This document shows, piece by piece, positions 16,301-27,800 of a stretch of 64,000 nucleotides of DNA. Origin of the DNA: CAYNEI01 sp964396185. Its GTDB lineage: Archaea; Thermoplasmatota; SW-10-69-26. A program made the position numbers and the translations under genes. The notes beneath the pieces are model-generated. The model was not told the origin of the DNA, searched no databases, and was given only the letters and a program-made list of their open reading frames with translations. The stretch's first letter is position 1, and every line of letters starts with the position of its first letter. The DNA lies in assembly GCA_964396185.1 (NCBI GenBank), contig CAYNEI010000004.1, forward strand, positions 1-64,000. Reading direction: 5' to 3'.

Positions 16301-16346
16301 CTCTCATTCGAGCAAGGTTGATGTAGCCCTCCGGCTTGGCTCCCGC

Positions 16347-17012
16347 GTGGGCACGCCTCGCTTCTCGTACGCGCTCTTCGACTTGGACGGCACCATCGTG
16401 GACGAGAAGTCCTCGTGGGAGTGGGTGCACGACCACTTCGGGGTCGACAACAGCGACAACGTGCGCGCCTACCTCGACGGCTACCTCGACGACCGCGCCT
16501 TCATGGCCAGCGACATCGCCCTCTGGCAGGACGCCAAAGGCGGGCCCGTGCACATCGCCGAGGTCTCCGACATCCTGGCCGATGCCCCGCTGATGCCGGG
16601 AGCCGAGGAGCTCTTCTACGCGCTGCGCCAGGCCGGGTTGCCCACCGCCATCGTGTCCGGTGGGATCGATCTGCTGGCCGACCGGGTCGCCGACGAGCAT
16701 GGTGTGCAACGCTCGGTGGCCAACAGCCTGGCCACTGACGATCAAGGGATGCTCACAGGCAAGGGCGTGTGCCGGGTGGCGCTGGAGGACAAAGCGACCC
16801 CGGCCAAGCGCCTGCTCGACGAGCTGGGTTGGTCGCCTGGCCAGGGCGTGGGCATCGGCAACTCCCGCTACGACGTGGACCTCTTCGAGATCGCCGGCTT
16901 CGGCATCGCGTTCGCGCCGCTCGACGAGACCGTGCGCAAGGGAGCCGACGTGGTCGTCGACACCAACGACATGCGCGAGCTCATCCCGCATCTCGTGGAG
17001 GGGGAAGCGTGA
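16347..17012 (+). CDS. HAD-superfamily phosphatase, SerB-like
   Basis: 221 residues from a GTG. Motif I FDLDGTIVDEKSS has the nucleophile D12 and D14, followed by a helical cap (WEWVHDHFG...LDGYLDDRAFMASDIALW). Motif II is AIVSGGIDLLADRV, Lys occurs in KATPAKRLLDELG and motif IV is GIGNSRYDVDLF. This order is that of phosphoserine phosphatase-like HAD enzymes. The substrate is not determined, although the SGG motif II is typical of SerB. It heads a three-gene operon: its TGA overlaps the next GTG (GTGA). Confidence 0.85.
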   Translation: MGTPRFSYALFDLDGTIVDEKSSWEWVHDHFGVDNSDNVRAYLDGYLDDRAFMASDIALWQDAKGGPVHIAEVSDILADAPLMPGAEELFYALRQAGLPTAIVSGGIDLLADRVADEHGVQRSVANSLATDDQGMLTGKGVCRVALEDKATPAKRLLDELGWSPGQGVGIGNSRYDVDLFEIAGFGIAFAPLDETVRKGADVVVDTNDMRELIPHLVEGEA

Positions 17013-17245
17013 GCGACGAGCCCCCGCCGCCTACCGGCCAGGCGGCCACAAGCCGCCGAGCCTTGTGGCTCGCCTTCGGATCGCTTGCCCTGCTGATCGG
17101 GATCCCCGCCGGGCTCTTCGTGCTGGCCGGGCGTCCGGACATCGCCCTCTGGCTGGCGGCCATCTTCATGGTCATGGTGGGCGTGACCGCGTATGCGCTT
17201 CGGGAAGCGGTGCGGATGCGGCGGAAGGATGGCCCCGGTTCATGA
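17009..17245 (+). CDS. Small two-TM membrane protein
   Basis: 78 residues. A Pro-rich cytoplasmic N-terminus is followed by two hydrophobic helices (about 20-42 and 46-64) and a basic tail (RMRRKDGPGS). The GTG start overlaps the HAD stop and its own TGA overlaps the next ATG, so translation is coupled on both sides. I do not recognise a family. Position suggests it serves with the phosphatase or the transporter. Confidence 0.75.
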   Translation: MSDEPPPPTGQAATSRRALWLAFGSLALLIGIPAGLFVLAGRPDIALWLAAIFMVMVGVTAYALREAVRMRRKDGPGS

Positions 17246-18156
17246 CCGTTGGTAAGCACGAAAGAGGCGCTTACCTCGCTCTCGTCGCCGTCCAGCTCCT
17301 CTTCGCAGCGCTGCCGGTGGCAGGCAAGGTCGCGCTTGAGAACCTCGAGCCCACGGTGTTCGTGGCCATCCGGGTGGTGGGTGCCGCGCTCCTGCTCGTG
17401 GCCTTGGCCTGGTTGGTCCACCGGCCTGAACTGCCGAGCCCGAGCGATCTCGCGCGCCTGGCGGTCTTCGCCATCTTCGGCGTGGTGCTCAACCAGGTCC
17501 TCTTCATCATCGGGCTGGACTTCACCACCGCGGTCAACACCTCGCTCTTGCTCACGGTGATCCCGGTGTTCACCTACCTCATCGCGCTGGCCATGGGGGC
17601 CGAGCGCATCGACCTCCAGCGCGCGGCAGGCATCCTGGTGGCCATGGGCGGCGTGCTCGTTCTCCTCGATCCCAGGAGGTTCGATCTCGCCGACGACTTC
17701 CTCGTGGGCAACCTGCTCATCCTGGCCAACACGCTGGCCTACTCGTTCTACCTCGTCATCAGCCGGCCCATCCTGAGCCGCATCGAGCCCCTCACGGTCA
17801 TCGCGGGCGTTTTCGCGTTCGGCGCGGCCATGGTGGTCCCGCTGGCCCTCTGGCAGGCCCCGGACGTGGCTGCCTGGCAACTGGAGGGTCGCACGGCTGG
17901 CGTGATGGTCTTCGTGATCCTGGGCCCCACCGTCTCGGTCTACGCGCTCAACCTCTTCGCGCTGGCCCGCGTTCCATCCAGCACCGTGGCCGCGTTCATC
18001 TACCTCCAGCCCATCACCGGCGTGCTCCTGGCCGCCTGGCTGCTCGGCGAAGCCGTCCCCACGCGCACGATCCTGGCAGGAACTCTCGTCCTGGCTGGCG
18101 TGGCGCTGGTCACGTTGCGGCGCCGTGGCAAGCCCGCGGCTGCGCAAGCCTCATAG
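17242..18156 (+). CDS. EamA/DMT-family transporter
   Basis: 304 residues with about ten TM helices in two EamA repeats. The first starts AYLALVAVQLLFAALPVAGKVAL and includes LNQVLFIIGLDFTTAVNTSLLL; the second starts LVGNLLILANTLAYSFYLVI and ends with FIYLQPITGVLLAAWLLGEAVPT. Drug/metabolite-superfamily members export amino acids, nucleotides or other metabolites. Third gene of the HAD operon, via an ATGA overlap. Confidence 0.9.
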   Translation: MTVGKHERGAYLALVAVQLLFAALPVAGKVALENLEPTVFVAIRVVGAALLLVALAWLVHRPELPSPSDLARLAVFAIFGVVLNQVLFIIGLDFTTAVNTSLLLTVIPVFTYLIALAMGAERIDLQRAAGILVAMGGVLVLLDPRRFDLADDFLVGNLLILANTLAYSFYLVISRPILSRIEPLTVIAGVFAFGAAMVVPLALWQAPDVAAWQLEGRTAGVMVFVILGPTVSVYALNLFALARVPSSTVAAFIYLQPITGVLLAAWLLGEAVPTRTILAGTLVLAGVALVTLRRRGKPAAAQAS

Positions 18157-18193
18157 CCCTCCTCGTGTGTAGGGGCCCCTGGGAGGCGGCGAC

Positions 18194-18787
18194 ATGCGGA
18201 CCCTGACGACCATCCTGATCATCGGCCTGCTGGCCGGGCTCGTTCCCCTTGGCCCGACCGGAGCAAGTGCGAGTGCGCGCGACGACGGCTTCATCGCGCG
18301 CATCGAGTTCGAGGGCGCCGTGCCCTCTGCAGCCGGCACCGTCGTGCCTGTAGACCCTGAGGGCCAGATTATCGTGCGGGTGCAGGCCTTCCACCGCGTC
18401 GGCGTGCACGGCCAGTACCTCCCGTTCAACAGCACGTTCGGGCTGGCCTTCTACCACGGCGAGCTCAACGACGGCGTAGGCGGGGTGCGGTTCAGCGACG
18501 AGGGCCGACTGGCCCGCGTGGTCGACACCGACGACGCTGGCAAGGCCACCATCGTGGTCCAAGCCGAAGCGCTACGCGACTTCGAAGGCGTCGGCCCCGG
18601 CAACGGGTTCGCCGTCTCGCTCATCGACTGCTCGCCCAACGCCGGCTGCCGGACCAGCTTCCACTCGTGGACCACGAACGCGCTCATCGACGATGGCCTC
18701 CACCGGCTGGCCGACGTGGCCGAATACCGGGAGCCCAACAGCCAATGGCGCCCCACAGCCACGACGGTGTTCGTGGTGAAGCAGTAG
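18194..18787 (+). CDS. Secreted hypothetical protein
   Basis: 197 residues with a signal peptide (about 1-28, TTILIIGLLAGLVPLGPTGASA) and a mature beta-rich domain with two Cys close together (IDCSPNAGCRTS), probably a disulfide. Start is supported by GGAGG at 18182-18186, 7 nt upstream of the ATG. It ends VFVVKQ with no anchor. It stands upstream of the giant surface-protease gene on the same strand with a separate promoter-like stretch between. There is no known family. Confidence 0.75.
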   Translation: MRTLTTILIIGLLAGLVPLGPTGASASARDDGFIARIEFEGAVPSAAGTVVPVDPEGQIIVRVQAFHRVGVHGQYLPFNSTFGLAFYHGELNDGVGGVRFSDEGRLARVVDTDDAGKATIVVQAEALRDFEGVGPGNGFAVSLIDCSPNAGCRTSFHSWTTNALIDDGLHRLADVAEYREPNSQWRPTATTVFVVKQ

Positions 18788-18878
18788 ACGGTCTGGCGAG
18801 GTAAACGCTTAACTTGTGTGTCACCGTGGTAGGCAACAACCCTGGCCTGGGAGGCACAGGGACCTGGAGGCACCTGAG

Positions 18879-21800
18879 TTGCGAACGAGGCAAGTCCTAA
18901 CCATCCTACTCTGCGCGCTGAGCATGATCACCGTCGGGTTCGTCCCGCTGGCTGCGGCCGGTTCCGGCGACGCGACCGACGGCTCGTCCGACCCTGCCGG
19001 AACCGATGACGCGCAGCTCCGCCCCATCAACGCCTACCGTGAGCACGCGATCTACGACGCGCTGCTCGAGGAGCACGGCTTCACCGGACCCGAGATCGCC
19101 AACCTGCTCCTCACCGACGGCGATGGGAACGGTGCCACCGACTACCTCGACGTGTTCGTCGAGGCAGCCGCCAGCGCTGGCGAGCCGGAGGCCCCGATCG
19201 AGGTGCTGGCTCGCTGGGACGACCGGCCCACCCAAGAGGACGCCGACGCCTTCGAGCTGCGCACAGACGCCTTCGACGTCACGATCCTGGAGACCATCGA
19301 TGCGCTCTTCGCCACCGTGTCCGCCGAGAAGGCCCACGACGCCCTCGGCCAGGAGGGTCTTGAGCTGCTCGTCTGGGAGCCCCGCATCTGGGCCCAGGAA
19401 GACTCCGCTCACCACTACAGCTTCAAGTCCCCCAACGAGAACGTCGAGGCCGACGTGGCCCATGCCGACGGCTTCACAGGCGAGGGCGTCACCATCGCCG
19501 TGCTCGACACGGGCGCGGACTGCCGCCACGCATCCTTCAACGACGGCACCCAGCTCCCCTCCTACAGCGACTGCGATCTCGACGGGAAAATCAAGGCCTT
19601 CCAGCCGTTCATGTCCCCGGGCCAAGCCCCCAACGACGACGCGCGAACGTTCGGGTTCGATGGCCACGACCACGGCACCCACGTCGCCTCCACCGCCGCG
19701 GGCAACGACCCAAGCGCGCCCTTCAAGGGAAGCGCCCCGGACGCGGATCTCGTCATCCTGCGCGTGCTCGACGACGGGGGATCTGGTTCCATCGCTGCTT
19801 TCGAGCAAGCCATCCAGTATATCCGGATCAACAAGGACACCCTCGGCATCGACGTGGTCAGCATGAGCGCCGGGCTCGGCGTGGCTGGCCTCACCTCGCT
19901 CAACGGCGGCGAGTTCGACCTGCTCGGCTGGGACTTGGTCGCTGCGCAAGTCCCCGACCAGATCGGTCTGCCGTTCACCATCGCTGCTGGCAACCACATC
20001 AACGCCGGCTTCACCAACGTCGACACGGGCCCACCGGCCGGTGTCAACGGGTACAACCAGGTCGGCAGCCCAGGCTTCCACCCCTCTATCCTCACCGTGG
20101 GCTCCATCACCACCTGGGGCAACCACGCCTCCACCAGCTCCATCGGACCCGGCCCAACAGGCCAGTTCCAGGCCATCGGCGGGTACGAGGAGTCGCTCAT
20201 CAAGCCCGAGGTCGTCGGCCAGGGGGATCGCGTATGGGCCGCCAACGCGAACCAAGGCGGCTACCGCCTCATGTCCGGGACCTCCATGGCGACCCCGGGC
20301 GTGGCCGGCGTGGTCGCCCTCCTGCTCGAGAAGAACCCCGGACTCACGCCGGACGATATCAAGGACACCCTCACCCAGACCGCAGCCCCCGGCAACCTCG
20401 CCCAGGGAACCGGGTTCGGCGCACCGGTCGACGGCGCCGAGCGCCCGGCACCGGACTTCGTCAACGGCTACGGTGTGACCAAGGCCAAGCGCGCCCTGGA
20501 CATCGTCGAGACCCCCGTGCTGGAGATCACGGATGTGGCCGCCGAGGTCATCCAACAGGACTCGATCCTGCTCACGTGGTCCACCTCCAACCAGGTCAAC
20601 AGCGTCGCCACCTACACGCCCGACGGCGGCTCGCCCGCCACGGTCACCGACGGCGAGCGGACCACCGATCACAAGCTCGAGCTGACAGGCCTGGATGCCG
20701 GCACGACCTACACCATCGAGGTCGGCTGCGACGACGGCACGGGCTGCCCAGCCAACGCCGACCGCCTCACCGTGACGACCCTGCCGGCAGGCGCGTTCAC
20801 CTCGCAACCCGTCACCCTGTTCGCTCGTGACGTCTTCACGGACAGCGGTGGGTTCCGTGGTACCGAGCTCCAGATGGACACCACGCCCCCGGCGGGTGAG
20901 AACACCCAACAGTCCGGCGTCCCGTTCGGTGGCACCTTCTACATCTTCCCCGGGCCGCTTGGTCCTAGCTCGTGGCACTTCTACCACGCTGACCCGGGCT
21001 CGAACGTGGCCGCCCTGGACAGTGAGCTCCACTTCGACACCAGCCAGCAGGCCACCGCGCACATGACGATCATCCCGTCGCCTCTGGCCTGCACCATCGA
21101 TCTGCCCGAGGACCCCACTGGGGAGAACCTCATCCCCGACGAGGCACAGCTGGCCTGCCCTGGCGTGGTGCCCATCACGGTCACCGCCACGCTCCGCTCC
21201 GCTGATACGGTGCTGGGCACGGGCTCCCACACGGAGATCGTCACCGACACGGACCTCTTCGACACCCAGCCCGTGACCTTCGACATCCCCATCGACCTGA
21301 CCGAGGCCACCGCTCCCCAGACCGGCAACTTCTCCATGGAGCTGCACTGGGAGACACCGGCTGCGGTCTCGCTCAACGAGATCTTCCTCATCGAGCACAG
21401 CGATGAGAACCCCCTCTCTGTCGACCTACCGCTGGACAACCCGATGAACGTCGGCGACGTTGTGGTCACCGACAACGCAGGCACGCTCTCCATCGACGCC
21501 CCCGTCTCAAGCCCGTTCGGGGCCTACGACGTGGGAACCGCTGAGCTCAAGGTCTTCGACGAGAACGGTGCCCAGCAGACCATCAACCCGACCCCGGGTG
21601 CAGAGCTGGGCGAGTGGACGTGGACGCCTGCCAACGACGGCCTCACGGACGGCGATTACACGCTCGTTGTCGTGGGCGAAGATGTCCAAGGCGCCCAGTC
21701 CGGGCGTGCAGCGGTCGTGGCGATCGGCGACGTCGATCCGCCACCCAACCTGCCGCCTGTGGTCACCGACCTGCTCGCCACGCCAGACGAGCTGCGGAAC

Positions 21801-24800
21801 AACGATTTGGACACGACGGTGCTCACGACGCACGCCACCGATGCCGACGGGTTCGTGACAAGCGTCACAGCCGATCTAAGCGCTCTCGGCGGCTCGGCGA
21901 GCACCGGGATGGTCGACGACGGCACCGGCGCGGACGCCCTGGCCAACGACGACGTGTACAGCCTGGGGATCACCGTCCCGAGCAGCGTGTCGCTTGGCAG
22001 CCTGGGCATCCCCGTGACCGCCGAGGACGACGCCGGTGACACGACTTCAGGCACGATCTCCGTCGAGGTGCTCGACGGGATCCCGCCCAGCGCGGTCTCC
22101 AGCCTCGATGTGACCGACGCGCGCAACGGCAAGCTCGACATCTCGTGGGGTGCAGCCACGGATGCGCACTCCAGCATCCAGGGCTACGAGATCGAGCGCA
22201 AGGACCCAGGTTCGAGCACCTTCGAGCCGCTCGCCACCGTCACGGGCACCAGCTATAGCGATGTGGGTCTCGAGGACGGCGAGGTCTACGAGTACCGCGT
22301 GAGAGCCGTGGACGCCCTGGACAACCTGGGACCGTTCACCTCGGCCACCGGGACCCCCACAGCGACCCCGCAGGTCACCATCGACACGCCCAGCGACGGC
22401 GGGTTCGTCAGCGGGCTCTTCGAGCTCTCGGGCACCGCCACCGTCCCGAACACGCCGCCCGGCGGCGCCGCGCTGCCTGAGACGCTGGGCAGCGACCCCG
22501 CAGGCGACAGCCAAGCCACACCCGGCACGGTGGGCACGGGTCACGTGGACCTCACCGAGGTCGTCGCGTTCGACGCCGGCAACCAGCTCGGCTTCAAGTT
22601 CATGCTCGACGAGCTCGGCTCGGGCGAGCAGGCTGGATCGACCTTCTACGCCGTGAACTTCGATGCCGCTGGAGAGACCTACGTCGCCTCCGGCCACGTC
22701 GTCTGGGCTGCAGGAGAGCCCACCGTGGACCGCGAGCTCGCCGTCTCGCAGGCGGACGCCACGACGATCTGGGCCAACAGCCGCGTGAACACGGTGGAGG
22801 ACTCCATCACGCTGCTCATCCCCAAGACCGCCGTCAACATGGGCGCCGGTGGGACCCTCGAGAACATCGAGGCGTTCGTCGCGGCTGGCGCCGAGCCAGC
22901 CGTGGACGGCAACGGCGGCGTCGTGGTCGGCCTCCCGACCGCCGACGAAGCCAACGCTGCCAGCGACCCGTGGAGCTACACGCTGCGCTCGCCTGGCCAG
23001 GACTTCCTGACCGACGACGTCGCGGACTTCAACATCAACCTGGACACCACCGCCCCGTTCATCCCCGATTCTGCCGACATGGTGGGCCTGGGGATCTGGG
23101 ACCAGGGAGACGATGTGACCGTGCGCGTGGCCTTCGACCAGATCAACGACCTGGTCACGTCGTACAGCAGCATCTTCTACGTGCTCCAGTTCCGCGACAG
23201 CCACGGCGACCAGTTCCACACGGTGACCCGCATCGACTGGCTGGCCGGCCAACCGGTCAACGTGGACAACAACCCGGCTCTCGTCCCGACCAAGCCAGCC
23301 AACGCGATCTACGCAGGCGTGGATGTGGAGATCGATACGATCAACAGCGAGATCCTGTTCGGCCTCTCCAAGAACCGCTACGACCTCGGCGCCGGGCTCA
23401 CGGACATCAGCGCCCACACCTTCCTGATGGGCCCCGGCATCATCATCGACGCCGACCACATCCCGGACAACGCGCCCGGCCTGGGCGGCACGGACGTCGC
23501 CTCAACCCCGTTCGCGTACACGTTCCGGGACGCGCCTGGTGATGAGATCATCACCGATCCTGCCGAGGACACGCCGCCGAACCCCGGCAACGACCTCTTC
23601 ATCGGCGAGCCCATGGACGACGAGGTCGACATCGTCGATGCCACCGTGTTCGAGCGCGGCGACGACGTCGTCGTGCGCACCGGCTACAACGCGCTCGGCT
23701 TCGTCGACATCGGCAACGGGGAAGCCATCTACACCGTGCTCTTCGACCACGAGGGCACGACCTACGAGGCCTCCACCCGGATCTTCTGGGTGGGCGGCCA
23801 GGCCATGCCCGGCGGCAGTGCGAACCAGGGCCTCGGCGAGGACGCCGGGGCGCGGGTAACCATCGTCCCCGACCAGGCGGCCGTGAGCTTCCATGTGCCT
23901 CGCACCGGCATCGGGCTCGAATCGGGCGAGGACCTCTCGGACATCGAGGTCCGCACGTTCCGGTCCGCCCAGGGCCAGATGGACGAGGCGGGACCCGCCT
24001 CCTACGACCTGCAGGTGCCGCCCGCGCCCACCGCGGACATCGAGTTCGCGATCGACGGGGCAGGCTTCCAGGACGTGTCCTCGTCGAGCTTCGCAGGCGG
24101 GGTGTTCAGCTGGAACCAGCCCATCGACGCGGCCACGCTGGCCACCGGGCCCCACACGCTCGCAGCGCGCGTCCACGACGGCACCGAGTTCTCACCGGTC
24201 GAGCAAGTGGACATCGATGTCGGCCGCGGGCCCCTGGCTGATCTCGTGGCCACCCCCGAGACCACAGGCCCCGGCGAGGACGTGCTGCTGGATGCTACCG
24301 GCTCCTCGGACCCCGACGGCACGATCGAGTCCATCGTGATCGACCCCGGTGATGGCACCGGGCCCGTGGACGTCACCTCGTCCGGCCAGCTCACGCACGC
24401 CTACGACGAGCCGGGCGCTTACCTGGCGACCGTGGAGATCGAAGACGATGACGGGCTCGAAGCGACCACGTCTGTGGTCGTGACCGTGAGCACGATCTTC
24501 GACGAGGACGGCAACGCCTACGCCTCGATCCAGGACGCCAACGACCTGCTCCCCGCCGGCAGCACCATCCTGCTCCTGCCAGACACGTACGAGGAGAGCG
24601 TCAGCGTCACCACGGCCGGCCTGACCATCTGCCAGGCCAACGAGGACGTGACCGACTGCGGCTCGGACCCCGCCGATGTCGTGGTCGATGCCAACGGCGC
24701 CACCCCGTACACGATCACCGTGAAGGCCCCGGACGTGACCATCGAGGGCATCACGGTGAAGAACACCGACCTGGTCGGTGACGGTGGCGCCATCCAGCTC

Positions 24801-27800
24801 GAAGCCGACCGCACCACGATCCGCAACACGCACGTCGAGCTCGAGAGCGATGGCACGAGCCTGGTCACAGGCATCGAGGTCAAGGGTGTCGCCGACGACG
24901 GGCTCGTGATCGACAGCGAGCTGCGCGGCGTGCCCGCCGACCCCGATACGGGCATCACCATGCCCACCAACGGCATCCACGGCGAGATGACCGGCTTCGT
25001 CGTCCGGGACACCCTCTTCGAGTGGTGGTCCTCCAACGCGGTGTTCCCCACCGCCGGCACGCAGGGCGTCTCCGTGCTCGACAGCACGTTCCGCAACGTC
25101 AACACGGGCGTTTTGATCTGCGAGACCATGGACAACCCTGTCGTGAACGGCAACACGTTCACCGAGTCGTTCACCGGCATCCTCATCTGCGGGGACCCCG
25201 GACCAGGGGGCGAGATCAACCTGCGCTCCAACACGTTCGATCTCCCCCTTGAGAACGCCCTCGCCCTGGATGATCGGACCCACGATCTCCGCGTGGACGT
25301 GCGCCTGAGCGAATGGGGCGTCTACGATCACCGGTTGCTCTCCGAGCGCGTCGACGATGCTGGCAGCAGCAACGAGGTGCTCCAGCTGCCCTTCATCGAC
25401 GCCGATGGGGACCCCGAGCCGCCGCTCATCCGGCGCCACCATCCAGGCCAGAGCGACCTGGAGACCTTCCTGAGCATCCAGGAAGCCATCGACGCTCCGG
25501 GCGCACAGGACAGCATCATCATCGTGCCCGGTGGCACGCTCACCGACGACGGTGTGCGCAAGCCGGCACGGACGCCGTACTTCGAGTCCGTGACCGTGGA
25601 CGAGCCAGGCATCAGCCTCTGCGGCGTGCCTGTGGGCGCGAGCGAGTTCAACTTCTGCTGGCCGGACTTCGAGCCTGGCGAGCACGCCACCATCGATGCC
25701 AGCGGTCAAGGCGGCCCGGCGATCACGGTCACCGCCGACGACATCCGCGTCAGCGGGCTCCACCTGGTCGGCTCGGACCCGCTGGTCCAAGCCGCGGATG
25801 CGGGCTCGTTCGAGCTCAGCCACAACCGCATCGAGCTGGGCCTCAGCGAGGCCGGCAGCCACACCGCCGTGGACCTCGACCGGGCCGATGAGGCCGTGGT
25901 CCAAGACAACCTCATCCAGCTCTCCGTGCTCAACGCCGCGGGCGCTGGAGGCACGGCGCGCGGGCTGGATGCCTCGCAGAGCCAGGCGCTGACGATCACC
26001 GGGAACACGGTGCTCGGTGACACCAACCACCCTGCGACCACCGCCATCGAGATCGCGCCTGGCGGCGTGGGCTCAGATGGTGGCAGCGACCACCTGCTCG
26101 AGGACAACCGCATCATCGATGCGACCAACGGCATCCGGCTGGTGGATGCAGCCGACGCGTCGATCCGATCCAACCTCGTGCTTGTGAGCGCCTCGAGCAC
26201 CCTCTCTGGCGGAGCCAGCCTCGCGCTGGTGGACGGGAGCGGACACGCGCTCGAGGGCAACCTGCTGGCAGGCGCGGATACGGGCCTGCTGGTCGATGGA
26301 GCCACCGGCGTGACGAGCGAGCTCGATGTCTTCGAGGCCGACCTCGTGGGCATCGAGATCGACGACCTCGCAGGTTCGCCTCTGCCCGGCACGGTGGACT
26401 TCGAGGTCCACAACGCCACCCTTGCTCACACCGGGACGGCTCTCGTTCTGGCGAGCAACACCCAAGCACTGTTCGTCGACGCCGAGTGCAACGACTGGGG
26501 CGTCTACAACGCGCAAGCGATCTCCGAGCGCATCGACGACCAGGGCGCGCCGGGCAACGAGGTGGACTTCGAGCCCTACACGGGCGCCGAGGGCGCCAGC
26601 CTGGAGTGCCTGGCGGTCCCGGACGTCTCGTTCACCGTGGACGATCCGAACGGGGCTCCGGCGACGCGTCTGGACGAGCTGGTGTTCACCGACACGAGCC
26701 AGGAGGGCAGCCGCGCCATGGTGGAGCGCACCTGGGACTTCGGTGACGGGCGCACCGTGACGGAGTCCGTGCTCACCGAGGATGCCACGGTCAGCCACTC
26801 CTACGGGTCGGTCGATACGTTCGTGGCCACCCTGGAGGTCCGGGATGCCGAGGGCATGTCGAGTCGCGCAGCCAAGCTCATCGCCATCGAGAACACGCCT
26901 CCGACCATCGAGATCGACGGCACGCTCTCAGGCCACCACACGGACACCCTGCACGCTTTCGTGCGCGCCACCGACGTGGATGATGAGAACCCGTGGCTCG
27001 AGGTGAGCGAGCTCCCGCTCAACGCGGTCTTCGACCGCAGCGGGCCAAGCACGGGGGTCATCACCTTCGAGCCTGATGCCAACCAGGCCGGGAGCCACTC
27101 GGTGACCCTGGTCGCCGACGACGGGCAACCGTCCGATAACACCGTCGAGGAGGCGTTCCAGTTCCTCATCGGCAACGATGCACCGATCTTCGACCCGCCG
27201 CTTCCGGAGACCGTTGAGGCCATCGCAGGTGCCGAGGTGACCCTGGACCTGCGAGCTGTGGACCCGGACGGTGACGGCATCACGAGCCTCTCCGCAGACA
27301 CCACGAACCTGCCCAACCCCGGCGATGCCAGCCTGGTCAGCGCTGGCGGCGAGGGGACCTTCTCGTGGACCCCGCCGGCGGATGCAACCGGCAGCTTCTC
27401 GGTGGCCTTCACCGCCACGAGCCCTGCTGCAAGCCTCACGGAGAGCGTCGAGTTCGTCTTGGTGGACAACGCGCCACCCGTGATCGAACCCATCGACGAT
27501 GTCGAGGTCGGCGAAGGGGGGCATTTGTCCGTGCCGATCTCCGCCAGCGACCCGAACGGCGAGATCCCCGCCTTGAGCGCGGACGGTGTCCCGGACAACG
27601 CGACGTTCCAAGACAACGAGAACGGGTGGGCCGCGTTCATCTTCGATCCGAGCTTCGATCAGGCCGGCGACTACATGATCACCGTGAGCGCGACCGACGG
27701 CGTGAACACCGTGACAGAGACGTTCACCGTCACGGTGATCGACCGCGACCCCAGCGAGGTCAACGGGACCCCAGTGGTCAGCGGGCCTGATATCGTCGAG

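Noticed and set aside
18906..21398. 830-codon open frame antisense to the giant protease, and similar long antisense frames at 22047-23459, 24192-26030, 26928-28685 and 35995-37626
   Set aside because: High G+C removes stops from opposing frames; translations are low-complexity Arg/Gly/Val-rich and the sense strands encode clear families.
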